A stretch of DNA of 64,000 nt from an uncultured Bacillota bacterium (lineage in GTDB: Bacteria > Bacillota_I > Bacilli_A > RFN20 > CAG-288): contig CASGEC010000006.1 of assembly GCA_949300365.1 (NCBI GenBank), positions 223,885 to 287,884 of the forward strand, given 5' to 3'. The notes under the pieces are model-generated. The model saw only the letters and a list, made by a program, of their open reading frames with translations. It ran no database searches and had not been told where the DNA came from. Positions 1 to 8,409 of the stretch are shown here, piece by piece (position 1 is the first letter of the stretch; every line of letters begins with the position of its first letter). The position numbers were made by a program, and so were the translations under genes.

Positions 1-1935
1 CTTGTGGGCGAGGATGGCCTTGAAGGCAGCATAGAAGGCTATTTCCGTTTTGCCGAAGCCGACATCCCCGGCGATGAGACGGTCCATGGGGTAAGGAGAC
101 TCCATATCCTTCTTGACATCGTCCATGGCCGCAAGCTGGGAATGGGTATAGGGATAGGGGAAGGTGCGGAAGAAGGCATCCTCCAATTCCTTTTCTGATG
201 GGAAGGAAAAGCCGACCCGGGCCTTTCTTTCCGAATAGAGGGAGAGAAGCTGATCGGCAAGGTAGGAAATCTTGCTCCTTATCCGGGCTTTCTTTCGGGA
301 CCACGTCGAGCCGCCGATCTTGTCTAGGGATGGGGCATAGCCTTCCCTGGAAGCGTATTTGCGGATGAGGCGGTATTGGCTTAAGGGCAGATAGAAGATG
401 GCATCGTTGGCATAGAGGATCTTCAGGTATTCCAGACCATCGACGGTCGTCACACCGACATATTTTCCGACACCGTGGATTTCATGGACGACATAGTCGC
501 CTTCCTTGAGATCCTCATAGCGGCGGATGATCTTGCTTTCCTTGTAGCGGGAAAGGAAACGGGATTTCTGGTCGGATACGCCATAGATTTCCTTTGCGGA
601 GAGATAGACGTGCTTCTCTTCCGGAATCTCAAAGCCGTGCGTCAGCTTGCCTTCGATGAGCATGAGGAAAGTGTGCTTGGGGAAGAGGGAATAGGCAATG
701 CCCTTCTCGGAAAGGAAGTTCTGGAAATTGGAAAGGTTGGGTTCGGGTAGGACGATGCGGACCTTGTCGCCTTCCTGAAGGTACTGAAGGATCATCCGGT
801 CGCTTTCGGCATAGGAAAGGGCTCTGTAGCTGTTTTCCCTGAGGAGGAAACTCTCGCCCTCGACGTAATTGGCCTGGTGATAGTGAGTGAGATCCAGCCT
901 GTTTTCGCAATAGACGCGCTCTTCCTTAAGGGAGAGGCCGGAGCGGGTGCTCTTGCTGAAGTAGGCCTTTTCCTTCTTGAGGATGTCCCTCTGGCTTTCC
1001 AGACAGGATTTCGGGAAATAGGAATAGAGGCAATACGAATCCAGATAATCCAAAAGGCAGCTTTCCTCAGGATGGAAGAAGGGGTAGAAGCGCTGGTCGA
1101 TTGCGGAAAGGTAGCCTCTCTCAGAATCGACAGCGAGGTTTCGCATCCGCTCCTTGAGGTCATCATAGGACAAGCGGTCAAGACTCGCTTCGACCTGGGA
1201 CAGAGAAGAAAGGATGTTTTTCTTTCCTTCCTCCTTTTCCGCATCGGAGATCAAAAACAGGGAACTTGGATGGATTTTCAGCTCGTCGGCATGCCGATAG
1301 GAGAGTTCGTCGTTGGCCTTGAAGAAGCGGATGTCCTCGATCTCGTCGCCGAAGAATTCGATACGGGCAGGATCGGGATAGGCAGGATCGAAGATGTCGA
1401 CAATCCCTCCGCGGTGGGCAAACTGTCCTGCCTGGCTGACACGGTCGACAAGGGTATAGCCGATTGCGGCAATCCGCTTTAATGTATCCGATAGATTTGT
1501 AAAATCCCCTTTCTTGAAAGAAAGAATGTTTCGTTGATAACGTTCCTTAGGAAGAATTCGCATTGTCGCCGATGAGACATGGGAGACAAGGATGGATGGC
1601 TTATCCGAGAAAATGGAGGACAGGGCCAGAAGCCGCTCCTCGTTCATCTCCGGGGAAACGCCGATTGCGGACGTGCGGAAGATCTCGTCATAGGGGAAGA
1701 AGTAGCACGCATCCTCGTTGACGTAGTCTCCTAGGAACTGATAGAACTTCTCTGCCTCGTAAATCGTCGGGAAGAGGAAGAACATCTTTCTCGGGACATC
1801 GTTAAAGGAGAGGGCGGCAAGCATGGCCAAGGCTTCCGGAGAGGAGACTAGGACATCCTTGTCATCGTTGATCTTCTTGAAGTTCTCGTTTCCGAGGAGA
1901 TAGGCGAAAAGGGAAAGCTTGTTCAGGACGGCCAT
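1..1935 (-). CDS. mfd: Transcription-repair coupling factor Mfd (partial, C-terminal part outside window)
   Basis: Mfd is the ATP-driven DNA translocase that removes RNA polymerase stalled at lesions and recruits UvrA. The reading frame is open from an ATG at 1935 to the left edge: 645 codons, about 55% of a usual Mfd. Visible in order are a UvrB-like N-terminal module (a stretch near residue 165 reads QFAHRGGIVDIFDP, the family's GG-IVDIF signature), a long linker, a CarD-like RNA polymerase interaction domain around residues 465-535 (GDYVVHEIHGVGKYVG), and the start of the RecG-like motor with the Walker A motif GDVGFGKT at 623-630. There is no obvious ribosome site; the ATG shares one base with the stop of pth (TGATG), so translation is probably coupled. 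Last gene of an rdgB-pth-mfd run. Identity is secure; only the truncation by the window is a limit. Confidence 0.96.
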   Translation of the reverse strand, partial: MAVLNKLSLFAYLLGNENFKKINDDKDVLVSSPEALAMLAALSFNDVPRKMFFLFPTIYEAEKFYQFLGDYVNEDACYFFPYDEIFRTSAIGVSPEMNEERLLALSSIFSDKPSILVSHVSSATMRILPKERYQRNILSFKKGDFTNLSDTLKRIAAIGYTLVDRVSQAGQFAHRGGIVDIFDPAYPDPARIEFFGDEIEDIRFFKANDELSYRHADELKIHPSSLFLISDAEKEEGKKNILSSLSQVEASLDRLSYDDLKERMRNLAVDSERGYLSAIDQRFYPFFHPEESCLLDYLDSYCLYSYFPKSCLESQRDILKKEKAYFSKSTRSGLSLKEERVYCENRLDLTHYHQANYVEGESFLLRENSYRALSYAESDRMILQYLQEGDKVRIVLPEPNLSNFQNFLSEKGIAYSLFPKHTFLMLIEGKLTHGFEIPEEKHVYLSAKEIYGVSDQKSRFLSRYKESKIIRRYEDLKEGDYVVHEIHGVGKYVGVTTVDGLEYLKILYANDAIFYLPLSQYRLIRKYASREGYAPSLDKIGGSTWSRKKARIRSKISYLADQLLSLYSERKARVGFSFPSEKELEDAFFRTFPYPYTHSQLAAMDDVKKDMESPYPMDRLIAGDVGFGKTEIAFYAAFKAILAHK

Positions 1936-2495
1936 CAGTGGTTATAGACGTTCATCGCCTTGTCGAAGGAGAACTTGAGGGAGTATTCCAAGGCTTCTGT
2001 CGCCTTTGAGATGCCATCCTTCCAGGCTTCATAGACTTCCTTGTCCTTGGGTGCGGAAAGGACGAAGTCGGCCGTGTTTGGAATGTCTGGCCTTCCGATA
2101 CCGATGCGGATGCGCTTGAAGACATCCGTTCCCAAAACCTGGATGATGGACTTGAGTCCGTTATGTCCTCCTGCGGAACCTTTCAGACGCAGGCGGATAT
2201 GGCCGGGATCGGTATCCATGTCATCCACAAGGATGGTGATGTCTTCCTTTGGGATCTTGTAGAAGTTCATGGCCTGGATCAAGGCCTCGCCCGAGAGATT
2301 GACATAGGTCAGGGGCTTAAGAAGGAGGACATCCTTGCCGAAGGCCTTTCCCTTGCCGACAAGAGACTTGAAATCCTTTTTCCTTATGTCGATTCCGAGA
2401 TCCTGGGCAAAGAGGTCGATGGCCTGGAATCCCGAATTGTGTCTCGTGTCCTTGTAGATATCGCCGTAATTACCGATTCCCAGTATCAGTTCCAT
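1935..2495 (-). CDS. pth: Peptidyl-tRNA hydrolase
   Basis: Releases peptides from peptidyl-tRNA dropped by ribosomes, recycling tRNA in the cytoplasm. The 186-residue product has normal family length. Key residues line up with the bacterial enzyme: Asn9 in GIGNYG, catalytic His19 in DTRHNSGF, Asn66 in PLTYVNLSG, the aspartate in VDDMD (91-94) and Asn112 in AGGHNGLKS. The frame is open for 61 more codons upstream, but that extension only shadows rdgB; ATG 2495 gives the canonical N-terminus MELILGIGN. The start lies 26 bases inside the 3' end of rdgB, and the stop overlaps the mfd start, so the three genes form a tightly overlapping operon. Pth next to Mfd is a common Firmicute arrangement. 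Confidence 0.96.
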   Translation of the reverse strand: MELILGIGNYGDIYKDTRHNSGFQAIDLFAQDLGIDIRKKDFKSLVGKGKAFGKDVLLLKPLTYVNLSGEALIQAMNFYKIPKEDITILVDDMDTDPGHIRLRLKGSAGGHNGLKSIIQVLGTDVFKRIRIGIGRPDIPNTADFVLSAPKDKEVYEAWKDGISKATEALEYSLKFSFDKAMNVYNH

Positions 2496-3090
2496 TGTCC
2501 GTGCCTCCGAGGAAGGAAACGACTTGCCGTAGGGCCCGTCCGCGATGGGAGACGGAATTCTTCTCATCCTCACCGGCTTCGCCATAGGTCTTCTTGAGGG
2601 CGAGGGAATAGAAGATGGGGTCATAGCCAAAGCCGTGCTGTTCTCCCGACGGGAGGCTTTCGATGATGAGACCGTCATCCTTTCCGAGGAATGTCCTTTC
2701 GATGGTCCGATCGGCGGAGATGTAGGTCATGGCCGTGACGAATGCGGCTCTTCTATCCTTCATTCCCTTCATCTTCTCGAGGATGGCCTTGTTCTTTTCC
2801 GTATAGGGCATGCCTTCCATGAAGCGGGCCGAATGGACGCCGGGGAAGCCATTCAGGGCTTCGATGCAGAGCCCGGAATCGTCCGACAGGACGGCATAGT
2901 CGCACTGGCTTGCGATGTCCTCGGCCTTGATGCGGCTGTTGCCTTCGAAAGTCTCGGCCGTTTCTTCCTTCGTCTGCTTCAGATGGACGTCCGCAAGGGT
3001 CAAAACCGCAATACCGAGCGGGGAAAGCATCTCCTCGACTTCCCGTGCCTTTTCCTTGTTATGGCTAGCAAATACGATTTTCTTTTCCAT
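2470..3090 (-). CDS. rdgB: Non-canonical purine NTP pyrophosphatase (XTP/dITP diphosphatase)
   Basis: House-cleaning enzyme that hydrolyses dITP, dXTP and ITP to monophosphates, keeping deaminated purines out of DNA and RNA. The product has 206 residues, the usual Ham1/RdgB length. Motifs seen: FASHNKEKAREVEEML at the N-terminus (substrate loop), SDDSGLCIEALNGFPGVHSA with the catalytic and metal-binding acidic residues, GFGYDPIF, and SHRGRAL near the C-terminus. First gene of the minus-strand rdgB-pth-mfd operon and divergent from the Nudix gene at 3164, leaving a 73-base shared promoter region. The last ~25 codons overlap pth. Nothing unusual in the sequence. Confidence 0.95.
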   Translation of the reverse strand: MEKKIVFASHNKEKAREVEEMLSPLGIAVLTLADVHLKQTKEETAETFEGNSRIKAEDIASQCDYAVLSDDSGLCIEALNGFPGVHSARFMEGMPYTEKNKAILEKMKGMKDRRAAFVTAMTYISADRTIERTFLGKDDGLIIESLPSGEQHGFGYDPIFYSLALKKTYGEAGEDEKNSVSHRGRALRQVVSFLGGTDNGTDTGNR

Positions 3091-3163
3091 GATTTCTATA
3101 TGTGACAGAGTCCTCTTATTCTACCAAGAAAGAAAAGAGTAGAATACACCCGAGGGAAAAAAC

Positions 3164-3712
3164 ATGAATCTCAAGGAAAAGAAACTGTCTTCCAAGGAAA
3201 TCTACAAGGGAAAGATCATCAATCTCTATGTCGATGACGTGCTCCTTCCCAATGGCCAGGAGAGCAAAAGGGAAGTCGTCCGCCATTGCCGTGCCAGCGC
3301 CATTCTCGCCTTCAACGACAAAGGGGAGGTTCTCTTGGAAAAGCAATACCGCTACCCCTATGACGAAGTGATTACGGAGATACCGGCCGGAAAGTGCGAT
3401 GGGAACGAAGACCCGATGGACACGGCACGCCGTGAACTGGAGGAAGAGACGGGCTATCAAGCCGGAAGCCTGACCTATCTTGGAAAGATCTATCCGACCT
3501 GTGCCTATACCGATGAGATCATCCATATCTTCCTGGCAAAGGATCTTGTCAAGACGCACCAGCATCTCGACGCGGATGAGTCTTTGGAATACGGTTTCAT
3601 TCCTTTCCATGAGCTTATCAAGGCCATTTCGGAAGACAAGATTCCGGATGCCAAGACGCTTGCTGCCGTAAGCTTCTATCTAGCCTCGGAAGCGAAGAAG
3701 AGCGGGAAATGA
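3164..3712 (+). CDS. nudF: Nudix hydrolase, ADP-ribose pyrophosphatase type
   Basis: Predicted to cleave ADP-ribose to AMP and ribose 5-phosphate. The 182-residue protein carries a perfect Nudix box at residues 76-98 (glycine, five residues, glutamate, seven residues, then RELEEETGY). Upstream sequence ILAFNDKGEVLLEKQYRYPY and the ending ADESLEYGFIPFHEL are typical of the ADP-ribose pyrophosphatase subgroup, where a conserved proline-rich strand precedes the box. The start codon follows a GAGGG site. The stop overlaps the start of an ADP-ribosylglycohydrolase gene by four bases (ATGA), which supports ADP-ribose as the substrate: one enzyme would release ADP-ribose and the other would degrade it. 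The subfamily is inferred; other nucleoside diphosphate sugars remain possible. Confidence 0.88.
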   Translation: MNLKEKKLSSKEIYKGKIINLYVDDVLLPNGQESKREVVRHCRASAILAFNDKGEVLLEKQYRYPYDEVITEIPAGKCDGNEDPMDTARRELEEETGYQAGSLTYLGKIYPTCAYTDEIIHIFLAKDLVKTHQHLDADESLEYGFIPFHELIKAISEDKIPDAKTLAAVSFYLASEAKKSGK

Positions 3713-4572
3713 TCGGTGCTATCGTCGGGGATATCATCGGCTCCGTCTACGAATGGAACAACGTTTTCGATACCGATTTTCCGATTCCCGACCCCAGAGG
3801 CCATATCACGGATGACTCCGTCATGACGACTGCCGTTGCCTCGGCCCTTTGCAAATCCTGTCCCAAAGATTTTTCAAAGAAGGAACTGGAAACCTTCCAA
3901 TCCACATTGATAAAGGAATTCCGTCTTTGGTATCAACGCTATCCCGATGTGGGATATGGAGAAAGGTTCCTCTCCTGGCTGAAGGGCAGTAATGGCTATC
4001 GTCCCTATGGCTCCTATGGCAATGGTTCTGCCATGCGAATCTCCCCTGTTAGCTTTGTATGTCAGAGTGAAAGGGAGGTCCTCCTTCTTGCCGATGCCAC
4101 GACAAGGATCACCCATGACCACGTAGATGCCCTTCTGGGAGGGAAGGCTCTTGCCCTTGGCACATTCCTTGCCCTTCATGGCAATAGGAAGGAGGAAATC
4201 CAGAAGAGGCTCTCCTTGTATTATCCGGAACTTTCCGATGTGGACCTTGTCCTGGAAAAAGGAAAGGGGAAAGGATTCGACTTCTCCTGTCGGGGAACCG
4301 TCCCTCTTGCCATCGCCTCGTTCCTGAAAGGAAGAAACGAGGAGGAAGTCTTCCGCCTTGCCGTTTCCTTGGGCGGGGATAGCGATACGATTGCAAGCAT
4401 GGCGGGTGCTCTTGCCGAGGCGTTTTATTTCCCGGATTGTCTTTCTTCCTTGGAAAAGAGTGTTCTTATTTCTGTCCCGAAGGTGATGCTGGAGAGGATA
4501 TTGGACTTCCATCTGTGTTTCAAGACTAGGAAAGCGGAAGACATAGGACTTTATTTGAAAAGGGCCCGTTAG
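3709..4572 (+). CDS. ADP-ribosylglycohydrolase (DraG/ARH family)
   Basis: Family members hydrolyse the bond between ADP-ribose and an acceptor (arginine, glutamate, nucleic-acid ends or O-acetyl-ADP-ribose) using two metal ions. The 287-residue product begins MIGAIVGDIIGSVYEW, has HITDDSVMTTAVA (metal-binding Asp pair, about residues 32-44), the central GNGSAMRI, and GGDSDTIASMAGALAEAF near residue 222, the second metal motif. All key acidic residues appear present. Four-base overlap with the Nudix gene indicates one transcript. The pair may recycle protein- or metabolite-linked ADP-ribose; no ADP-ribosyltransferase is seen in this window. A perfect 7-bp hairpin spans the stop codon. Confidence 0.9.
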   Translation: MIGAIVGDIIGSVYEWNNVFDTDFPIPDPRGHITDDSVMTTAVASALCKSCPKDFSKKELETFQSTLIKEFRLWYQRYPDVGYGERFLSWLKGSNGYRPYGSYGNGSAMRISPVSFVCQSEREVLLLADATTRITHDHVDALLGGKALALGTFLALHGNRKEEIQKRLSLYYPELSDVDLVLEKGKGKGFDFSCRGTVPLAIASFLKGRNEEEVFRLAVSLGGDSDTIASMAGALAEAFYFPDCLSSLEKSVLISVPKVMLERILDFHLCFKTRKAEDIGLYLKRAR

Positions 4573-4578
4573 GGCCCT
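4561..4578. terminator. Bidirectional terminator between converging genes
   Basis: AGGGCCC (4561-4567) and GGGCCCT (4572-4578) form a perfect 7-bp stem with loop GTTA. Four T residues follow the stem on the minus strand, so it best terminates the DUF3737 transcript; the plus-strand side has only a weak T-rich tail. The plus-strand gene's stop codon lies in the loop. Confidence 0.7.
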
Positions 4579-4583
4579 ATCTC

Positions 4584-5471
4584 TTATTGGTGAATGTTGT
4601 ATCGACAGGATTTTGGCTGGTCGATATCGATTTCGCACGTATCCGACGTCGTGAAGTCGATGTCCTTGGGATTGTAGATGGAGAGAGGAAGGGTCTTGAG
4701 GGTTCCTTTTGCCGTCGTCTGCTCGAAGGCGCGGTCGGCGTTCTTGACGAAGGTGCAGTCGACGAAAGTCAGGTTCCGGGATTGGACGAAGGGCTGTGTT
4801 CCTTCGATGGTGCAGTTGATGAAGGTGAGATCCTGAGCATACCAGGCGATGTATTCTCCCTTGAGATAGCTGTTCTTGATGGTGATGTCATGGCTGTGCC
4901 AGAAGGCATCCTTGGTATCCAGGCGGCTTTCCTCGATGAGGATGTTCCGACAATGCTGGAAGGAATACTTTCCGACCATGTCCATGTTTTTTATCGTGCC
5001 ATTGCAGCACTCCAAGAAGGGATAGTAGCTTTTGAAGCGGAAGTTGTCGATATCGAATTTCCGCACCTGCCAGAAGGACTCGATGCCGCTGAGGGACGTA
5101 TCCTTGATGGTGATGTTGTCGCATTCCCGCAATGTCTTTGGCGAGGCCATACGGCAGGAAAGGAGGGTGGCGTTTTTGACATACCACAAAGGCGCCCTGT
5201 CCGTATTGGCAAAGGCGCATTTCTCGATATGGGCGTTATGGCATTCCCAAAAGGCGTATCGGGCCTTGAAGTGGCAGTTGTAGCTGACGATATCGTGGCA
5301 TTCCTTGACGGGGCTTTCGCCGGGTCCTTCAAAGACGCAGTTCTTCAGGACGATATTCCTCTGGCGGAAGACCTCCCTTTCCCCGTTTCCATGGTAGCCG
5401 ACAAGTGCCTTGCGAATCGGGCGCCTGAGATCTTCCTGGGCCTTATGTATTAAGACATCATTGTTTTTCAC
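4584..5471 (-). CDS. DUF3737 family right-handed beta-helix protein
   Basis: Function unknown. The 295-residue protein is built of short repeats of the kind 'hydrophobic-x-hydrophobic-x-N/D-C/S-x-F/L', for example IVLKNCVFEGPGES, ITIKNSYLKGEYIAWY, LTFINCTIEGTQPF and LTFVDCTFVKNADRAF, which predicts a pectate-lyase-like solenoid. The residue pattern (ALWYVKNATLLSC, DAFWHSHDITIKNS, GTQPFVQSRNL) matches the DUF3737 family as I know it. No signal peptide is visible, so it is likely cytoplasmic. The only start near the expected N-terminus is GTG at 5471, overlapping the end of the YitT gene, so translation is probably coupled to it. Third gene of the prfB-yitT-DUF3737 run and followed by a terminator. 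Confidence 0.8.
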   Translation of the reverse strand: MKNNDVLIHKAQEDLRRPIRKALVGYHGNGEREVFRQRNIVLKNCVFEGPGESPVKECHDIVSYNCHFKARYAFWECHNAHIEKCAFANTDRAPLWYVKNATLLSCRMASPKTLRECDNITIKDTSLSGIESFWQVRKFDIDNFRFKSYYPFLECCNGTIKNMDMVGKYSFQHCRNILIEESRLDTKDAFWHSHDITIKNSYLKGEYIAWYAQDLTFINCTIEGTQPFVQSRNLTFVDCTFVKNADRAFEQTTAKGTLKTLPLSIYNPKDIDFTTSDTCEIDIDQPKSCRYNIHQ

Positions 5472-6606
5472 TGGAATTTCCTTCCTTCCATTGTTCGTTC
5501 ACGGCTTTCAGGATGAGCTGGTCGATTTCTTCCTGGGAGATCGGCTTTGTCTTATCCTTTCCCCTGGAGAAGCCGTATCCGACGACATCCTGAGCCTTTA
5601 TGACCGTCATGAACGCCTTGGGATCGATTTTGTGGACGGTCCTCTCCAGAAGAGTATAGTCCCTTCTATCAAAGGAGACCTGGATGACCATCGTGTCCAG
5701 ACGGCTATAGCCGCCCTGCGCCTTGACCAAGGTCGTTCCCCTTCCGACCGTCTTGTTGATGGCATCGTTGAGATAGATCCATTTGTTGGAGACGATCAAG
5801 GCCATGTAGGACCGGTCCTTGCTGGAGAAGACGATATCGATCATGATGGAGCAGAGGACGGAACCGCAAACACCGACGATGGTCGCCAAAAGGTTGCAGT
5901 CGTTGGTCACGAAGAAGCCGATAGTCATGATGACGACATCGCAGCAGAGAGAGGACGTTCCGACTTTCACGTGGAGGTATTTGTGCACGGTCACGTTGAT
6001 GATGTCGGTGCCACCGCTGGATCCGCCACCAATCAGCGTGAATCCGATTCCGCAGCCCATGATGGCTCCACCCAAGGCGGCTCCGACAAGGTAGGCGATA
6101 GGATCCAGCTGTTCCGGCGAGAGAATGAAGTTTTCGTTGACGACAATCGTCCTTAATTCCGTGATATCGAAGATATAGACCATTTCTCCGCCGATATCAA
6201 AGGAAACATTCTTGATGATATAGGAGAAGAGCATGATGAAAAGCGGATTGAAAATCGTGAAGACAAGGGTCTTGAGCGAGTACTTGATTCCAAGAATGAA
6301 GAGACTCAGGATGAAGATGAACCAGTTGAGCAAGAGGATATAGGTGTCGACGTCGAGGCCGTGGAACTGCTTTTCGAGGATGATGGCCAAGGAGGCGATG
6401 CCACCGGAGATGACGTTGAGTGGGACGGTGAAAAATGCCGCACCCATGGCATAGATGAAGGCACCGAGGATGATATAGAGGTTGTTCTTGAGAAGCGATT
6501 GCCAGGTCTCGCCGGCAAACTCTTCCTTGAACTGGGTTGCGATGTGCTTGGGCAGGTTCTTGATTTTGCTTCCCAGGGAAGCGAAAAAGGCGCGCGTCTT
6601 CTCCAT
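5458..6606 (-). CDS. YitT family membrane protein (DUF161 plus DUF2179)
   Basis: A 382-residue membrane protein of unknown transport role. About five to six hydrophobic segments lie between residues 45 and 260, including the family motif GGGSSGGTDIIN, followed by a cytoplasmic C-terminal DUF2179 domain (GRGTTLVKAQGGYSRLDTMV, then a stretch ending HKIDPKAFMTV). The frame is open for 52 codons upstream inside prfB, but ATG 6606, two bases after the prfB stop, gives the natural start MEKTRAFFASLGSKIK. It is therefore co-transcribed with prfB and, by its 3' overlap, with the DUF3737 gene. Firmicutes usually carry several YitT paralogues; no specific substrate can be assigned. Confidence 0.9.
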   Translation of the reverse strand: MEKTRAFFASLGSKIKNLPKHIATQFKEEFAGETWQSLLKNNLYIILGAFIYAMGAAFFTVPLNVISGGIASLAIILEKQFHGLDVDTYILLLNWFIFILSLFILGIKYSLKTLVFTIFNPLFIMLFSYIIKNVSFDIGGEMVYIFDITELRTIVVNENFILSPEQLDPIAYLVGAALGGAIMGCGIGFTLIGGGSSGGTDIINVTVHKYLHVKVGTSSLCCDVVIMTIGFFVTNDCNLLATIVGVCGSVLCSIMIDIVFSSKDRSYMALIVSNKWIYLNDAINKTVGRGTTLVKAQGGYSRLDTMVIQVSFDRRDYTLLERTVHKIDPKAFMTVIKAQDVVGYGFSRGKDKTKPISQEEIDQLILKAVNEQWKEGNSSEKQ

Positions 6607-6607
6607 T

Positions 6608-7739
6608 CTAGGCGACATCCTTGGCTTTCTGCTGACGCATGAAGTCCCAGCGGAGGTAGGAGTCGATGAAATTCTGGATGTTGCCATCCATGACGGACTG
6701 GACGTTTGTTTCGGAGTATTCCGTGCGCAGGTCCTTGACCAGCGTATAGGGACAGAAGACATAGGAGCGGATCTGGCTGGAGAAGGAGATGTCCTTCTTG
6801 ACGCCTCCGATCTGATCCATCTTTTCCTGACGTTTCTTTTCCTCGAGCTGGAAGAGCTTGGAGCGGAGCATGTTCATCGCCAGTTCCTTGTTCTGCATCT
6901 GGCTTCTTTCGACCTGGCAGGAGACGACGATTCCCGTCGGCTTGTGCGTGATGCGGACGGCCGATTCGGTCTTGTTCACGTTCTGTCCGCCGGCACCCGA
7001 GGAATGGTAGGTATCGATCGAAAGGTCGGCGGGATTGATGTCGATGTTGATCGATTCGTCGAATTCCGGCATGACGTTGACCGAGGCAAAGGAAGTATGC
7101 CTTCCACCAGAGGCGTCAAACGGGGAAAAGCGGACAAGACGATGGACGCCGTTTTCCGAGCGAAGATTGCCATAGGCATTCTTTCCGGAGATAAGAAGGG
7201 TGGCAGAGCTGATTCCGGCTTCGTCCCCTTCCAGGATATCCAAGAGCTTGAAGGTGAATCCGCCGATTTCCGCATAGCGCTCGTACATCCTCAAAAGCAT
7301 GCTGGCCCAGTCATGGGCTTCCGTTCCGCCGGCTCCGGGATGGAATTCCAGAATGGCGTTATTGGCATCATAGGGCCCGCTATAGAAGAGGGCCTTCTGG
7401 AATTTCGTCATTTCCTTATCCAGCTGGGCGCAGGCGATTTCGCATTCCTTGTGGATGTCCGGATCGTCTTCTTCCTTCAGGAATTCCAGGTATTCCTTGA
7501 TCGTGGCAAGCTTTTTTCCAAAGGCGGCTTCGGTGTTGATCTTGTCGTTGACTTCGCTCAGCCGACGGTTGATTTCCTTGGCTTGGAAGGGATCCTTCCA
7601 GAAGCTTGGGTCGGCTGTCTTTGCGCTGAGCTCGTCGCTATCCTTCTTGAGCTGATCGAGGTCAAAGACAGCCTCGCAAGTCCAGAAGCCGGCTTTCCAA
7701 TCCCTTGCTGAGACTGGTGAGTTCCGAGAGTTCTTTCAT
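6608..7739 (-). CDS. prfB: Peptide chain release factor 2, with programmed +1 frameshift
   Basis: RF2 reads UGA and UAA and triggers peptide release. Translation starts at ATG 7739 (ribosome site AAAGGAG) and runs 25 codons to an in-frame UGA at 7664-7662; a +1 shift on the CUU codon (7667-7665) continues into the main frame, giving about 376 residues. The RF2-type anticodon tripeptide SPF (in RFSPFDASGG) and the catalytic GGQ loop ([13 protein letters not shown]) are present. The coding block from 7411 alone would lack the N-terminal domain, so the frameshift is needed for a normal-length protein. A 135-base stretch around the GGQ codons (6884-7018) is identical to prfA. First gene of a run with yitT and DUF3737. 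Confidence 0.95.
6884..7018 (-). repeat. 135-bp tract identical to part of prfA (copy in prfB)
   Basis: Read base by base, the reverse complement of 6884-7018 is identical to 42349-42483 with no indel. It encodes 45 residues centred on the GGQ loop. Sequence on both sides diverges at once (first mismatches at 7019 and 6883). Confidence 0.95.
7661..7675 (-). promoter_or_regulatory. RF2 autoregulatory +1 frameshift site
   Basis: On the minus strand the sequence is a purine-rich AGG element, then CTT TGA C. This is the classic layout in which slow UGA decoding at low RF2 lets the ribosome slip from CUU into the +1 frame. The residues before it (LLDLRGCL) match the typical RF2 leader ending. Confidence 0.93.
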
Positions 7740-7867
7740 TGTTCGGCTCTCCTTTCTTTTCGGCAGTCTCCATTTTATCAAATCGAAGGCGAAAAGATAG
7801 CCGTGCCATGATTTTGTGTCCCAGGAAGGGAAGGCGAAATGATATAGTTCTTTTCGGAGGTTCGAAT

Positions 7868-8353
7868 ATGGATAAGGAACTGTCATTCCGTCTTGCCGAA
7901 AGGAAGGACACGGCGACGATATTTGCCTTTATCAAAAGGATGGCCGAATACGAGAAGCTGGAAAACGAAGTCCGCGGGGATGAAAAGACCCTGGAGGAAT
8001 GGATTTTCGATAGGAAGGCTTGCGAAGTCCTTTTCCTTATGGTGGATGGAAAGGAGATCGGCTTTGCCCTCTTCTTCCAGAACTTCTCGACCTTCATGTG
8101 CCGGGGTGGCCTCTATCTTGAGGACATCTTCATCCTTCCGGAATATCGGCACCGGGGATATGGGAAAAGGACCTTCCATGAACTGGCTCGGATTGCCTAT
8201 GAGAGAGGCTATGGACGCATGGAATGGACCTGTCTTGATTGGAACGAGAACAGCATTCGCTTCTATCTCTCCCTGGGTGCCAAGCCGATGGACGAATGGA
8301 CAAACTATCGCCTCACTCGCGATAAGATCGAAAAGCTTGCCCAAAGCGATTGA
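7868..8353 (+). CDS. GNAT acetyltransferase, spermidine/diamine N-acetyltransferase-like
   Basis: A 161-residue single-domain acetyl-CoA-dependent N-acetyltransferase. The acetyl-CoA loop is PEYRHRGYGKRT (residues ~95-106), and the C-terminal block WNENSIRFYLSLGA followed by EWTNYRL is characteristic of the spermidine/spermine or diamine acetyltransferase subgroup. ATG 7868 was chosen because GGAGG sits eight bases upstream; an in-frame extension back to 7739 only shadows the prfB 5' end. The gene is divergent from prfB. The substrate class is inferred from subgroup similarity and could be another small amine. Confidence 0.85.
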   Translation: MDKELSFRLAERKDTATIFAFIKRMAEYEKLENEVRGDEKTLEEWIFDRKACEVLFLMVDGKEIGFALFFQNFSTFMCRGGLYLEDIFILPEYRHRGYGKRTFHELARIAYERGYGRMEWTCLDWNENSIRFYLSLGAKPMDEWTNYRLTRDKIEKLAQSD

Positions 8354-8409
8354 CTTTGCTTTCCGAAGAAACTAAAACAAGGAAAAAGCCGTCAAAAGGA
8401 GGAAAGGCT

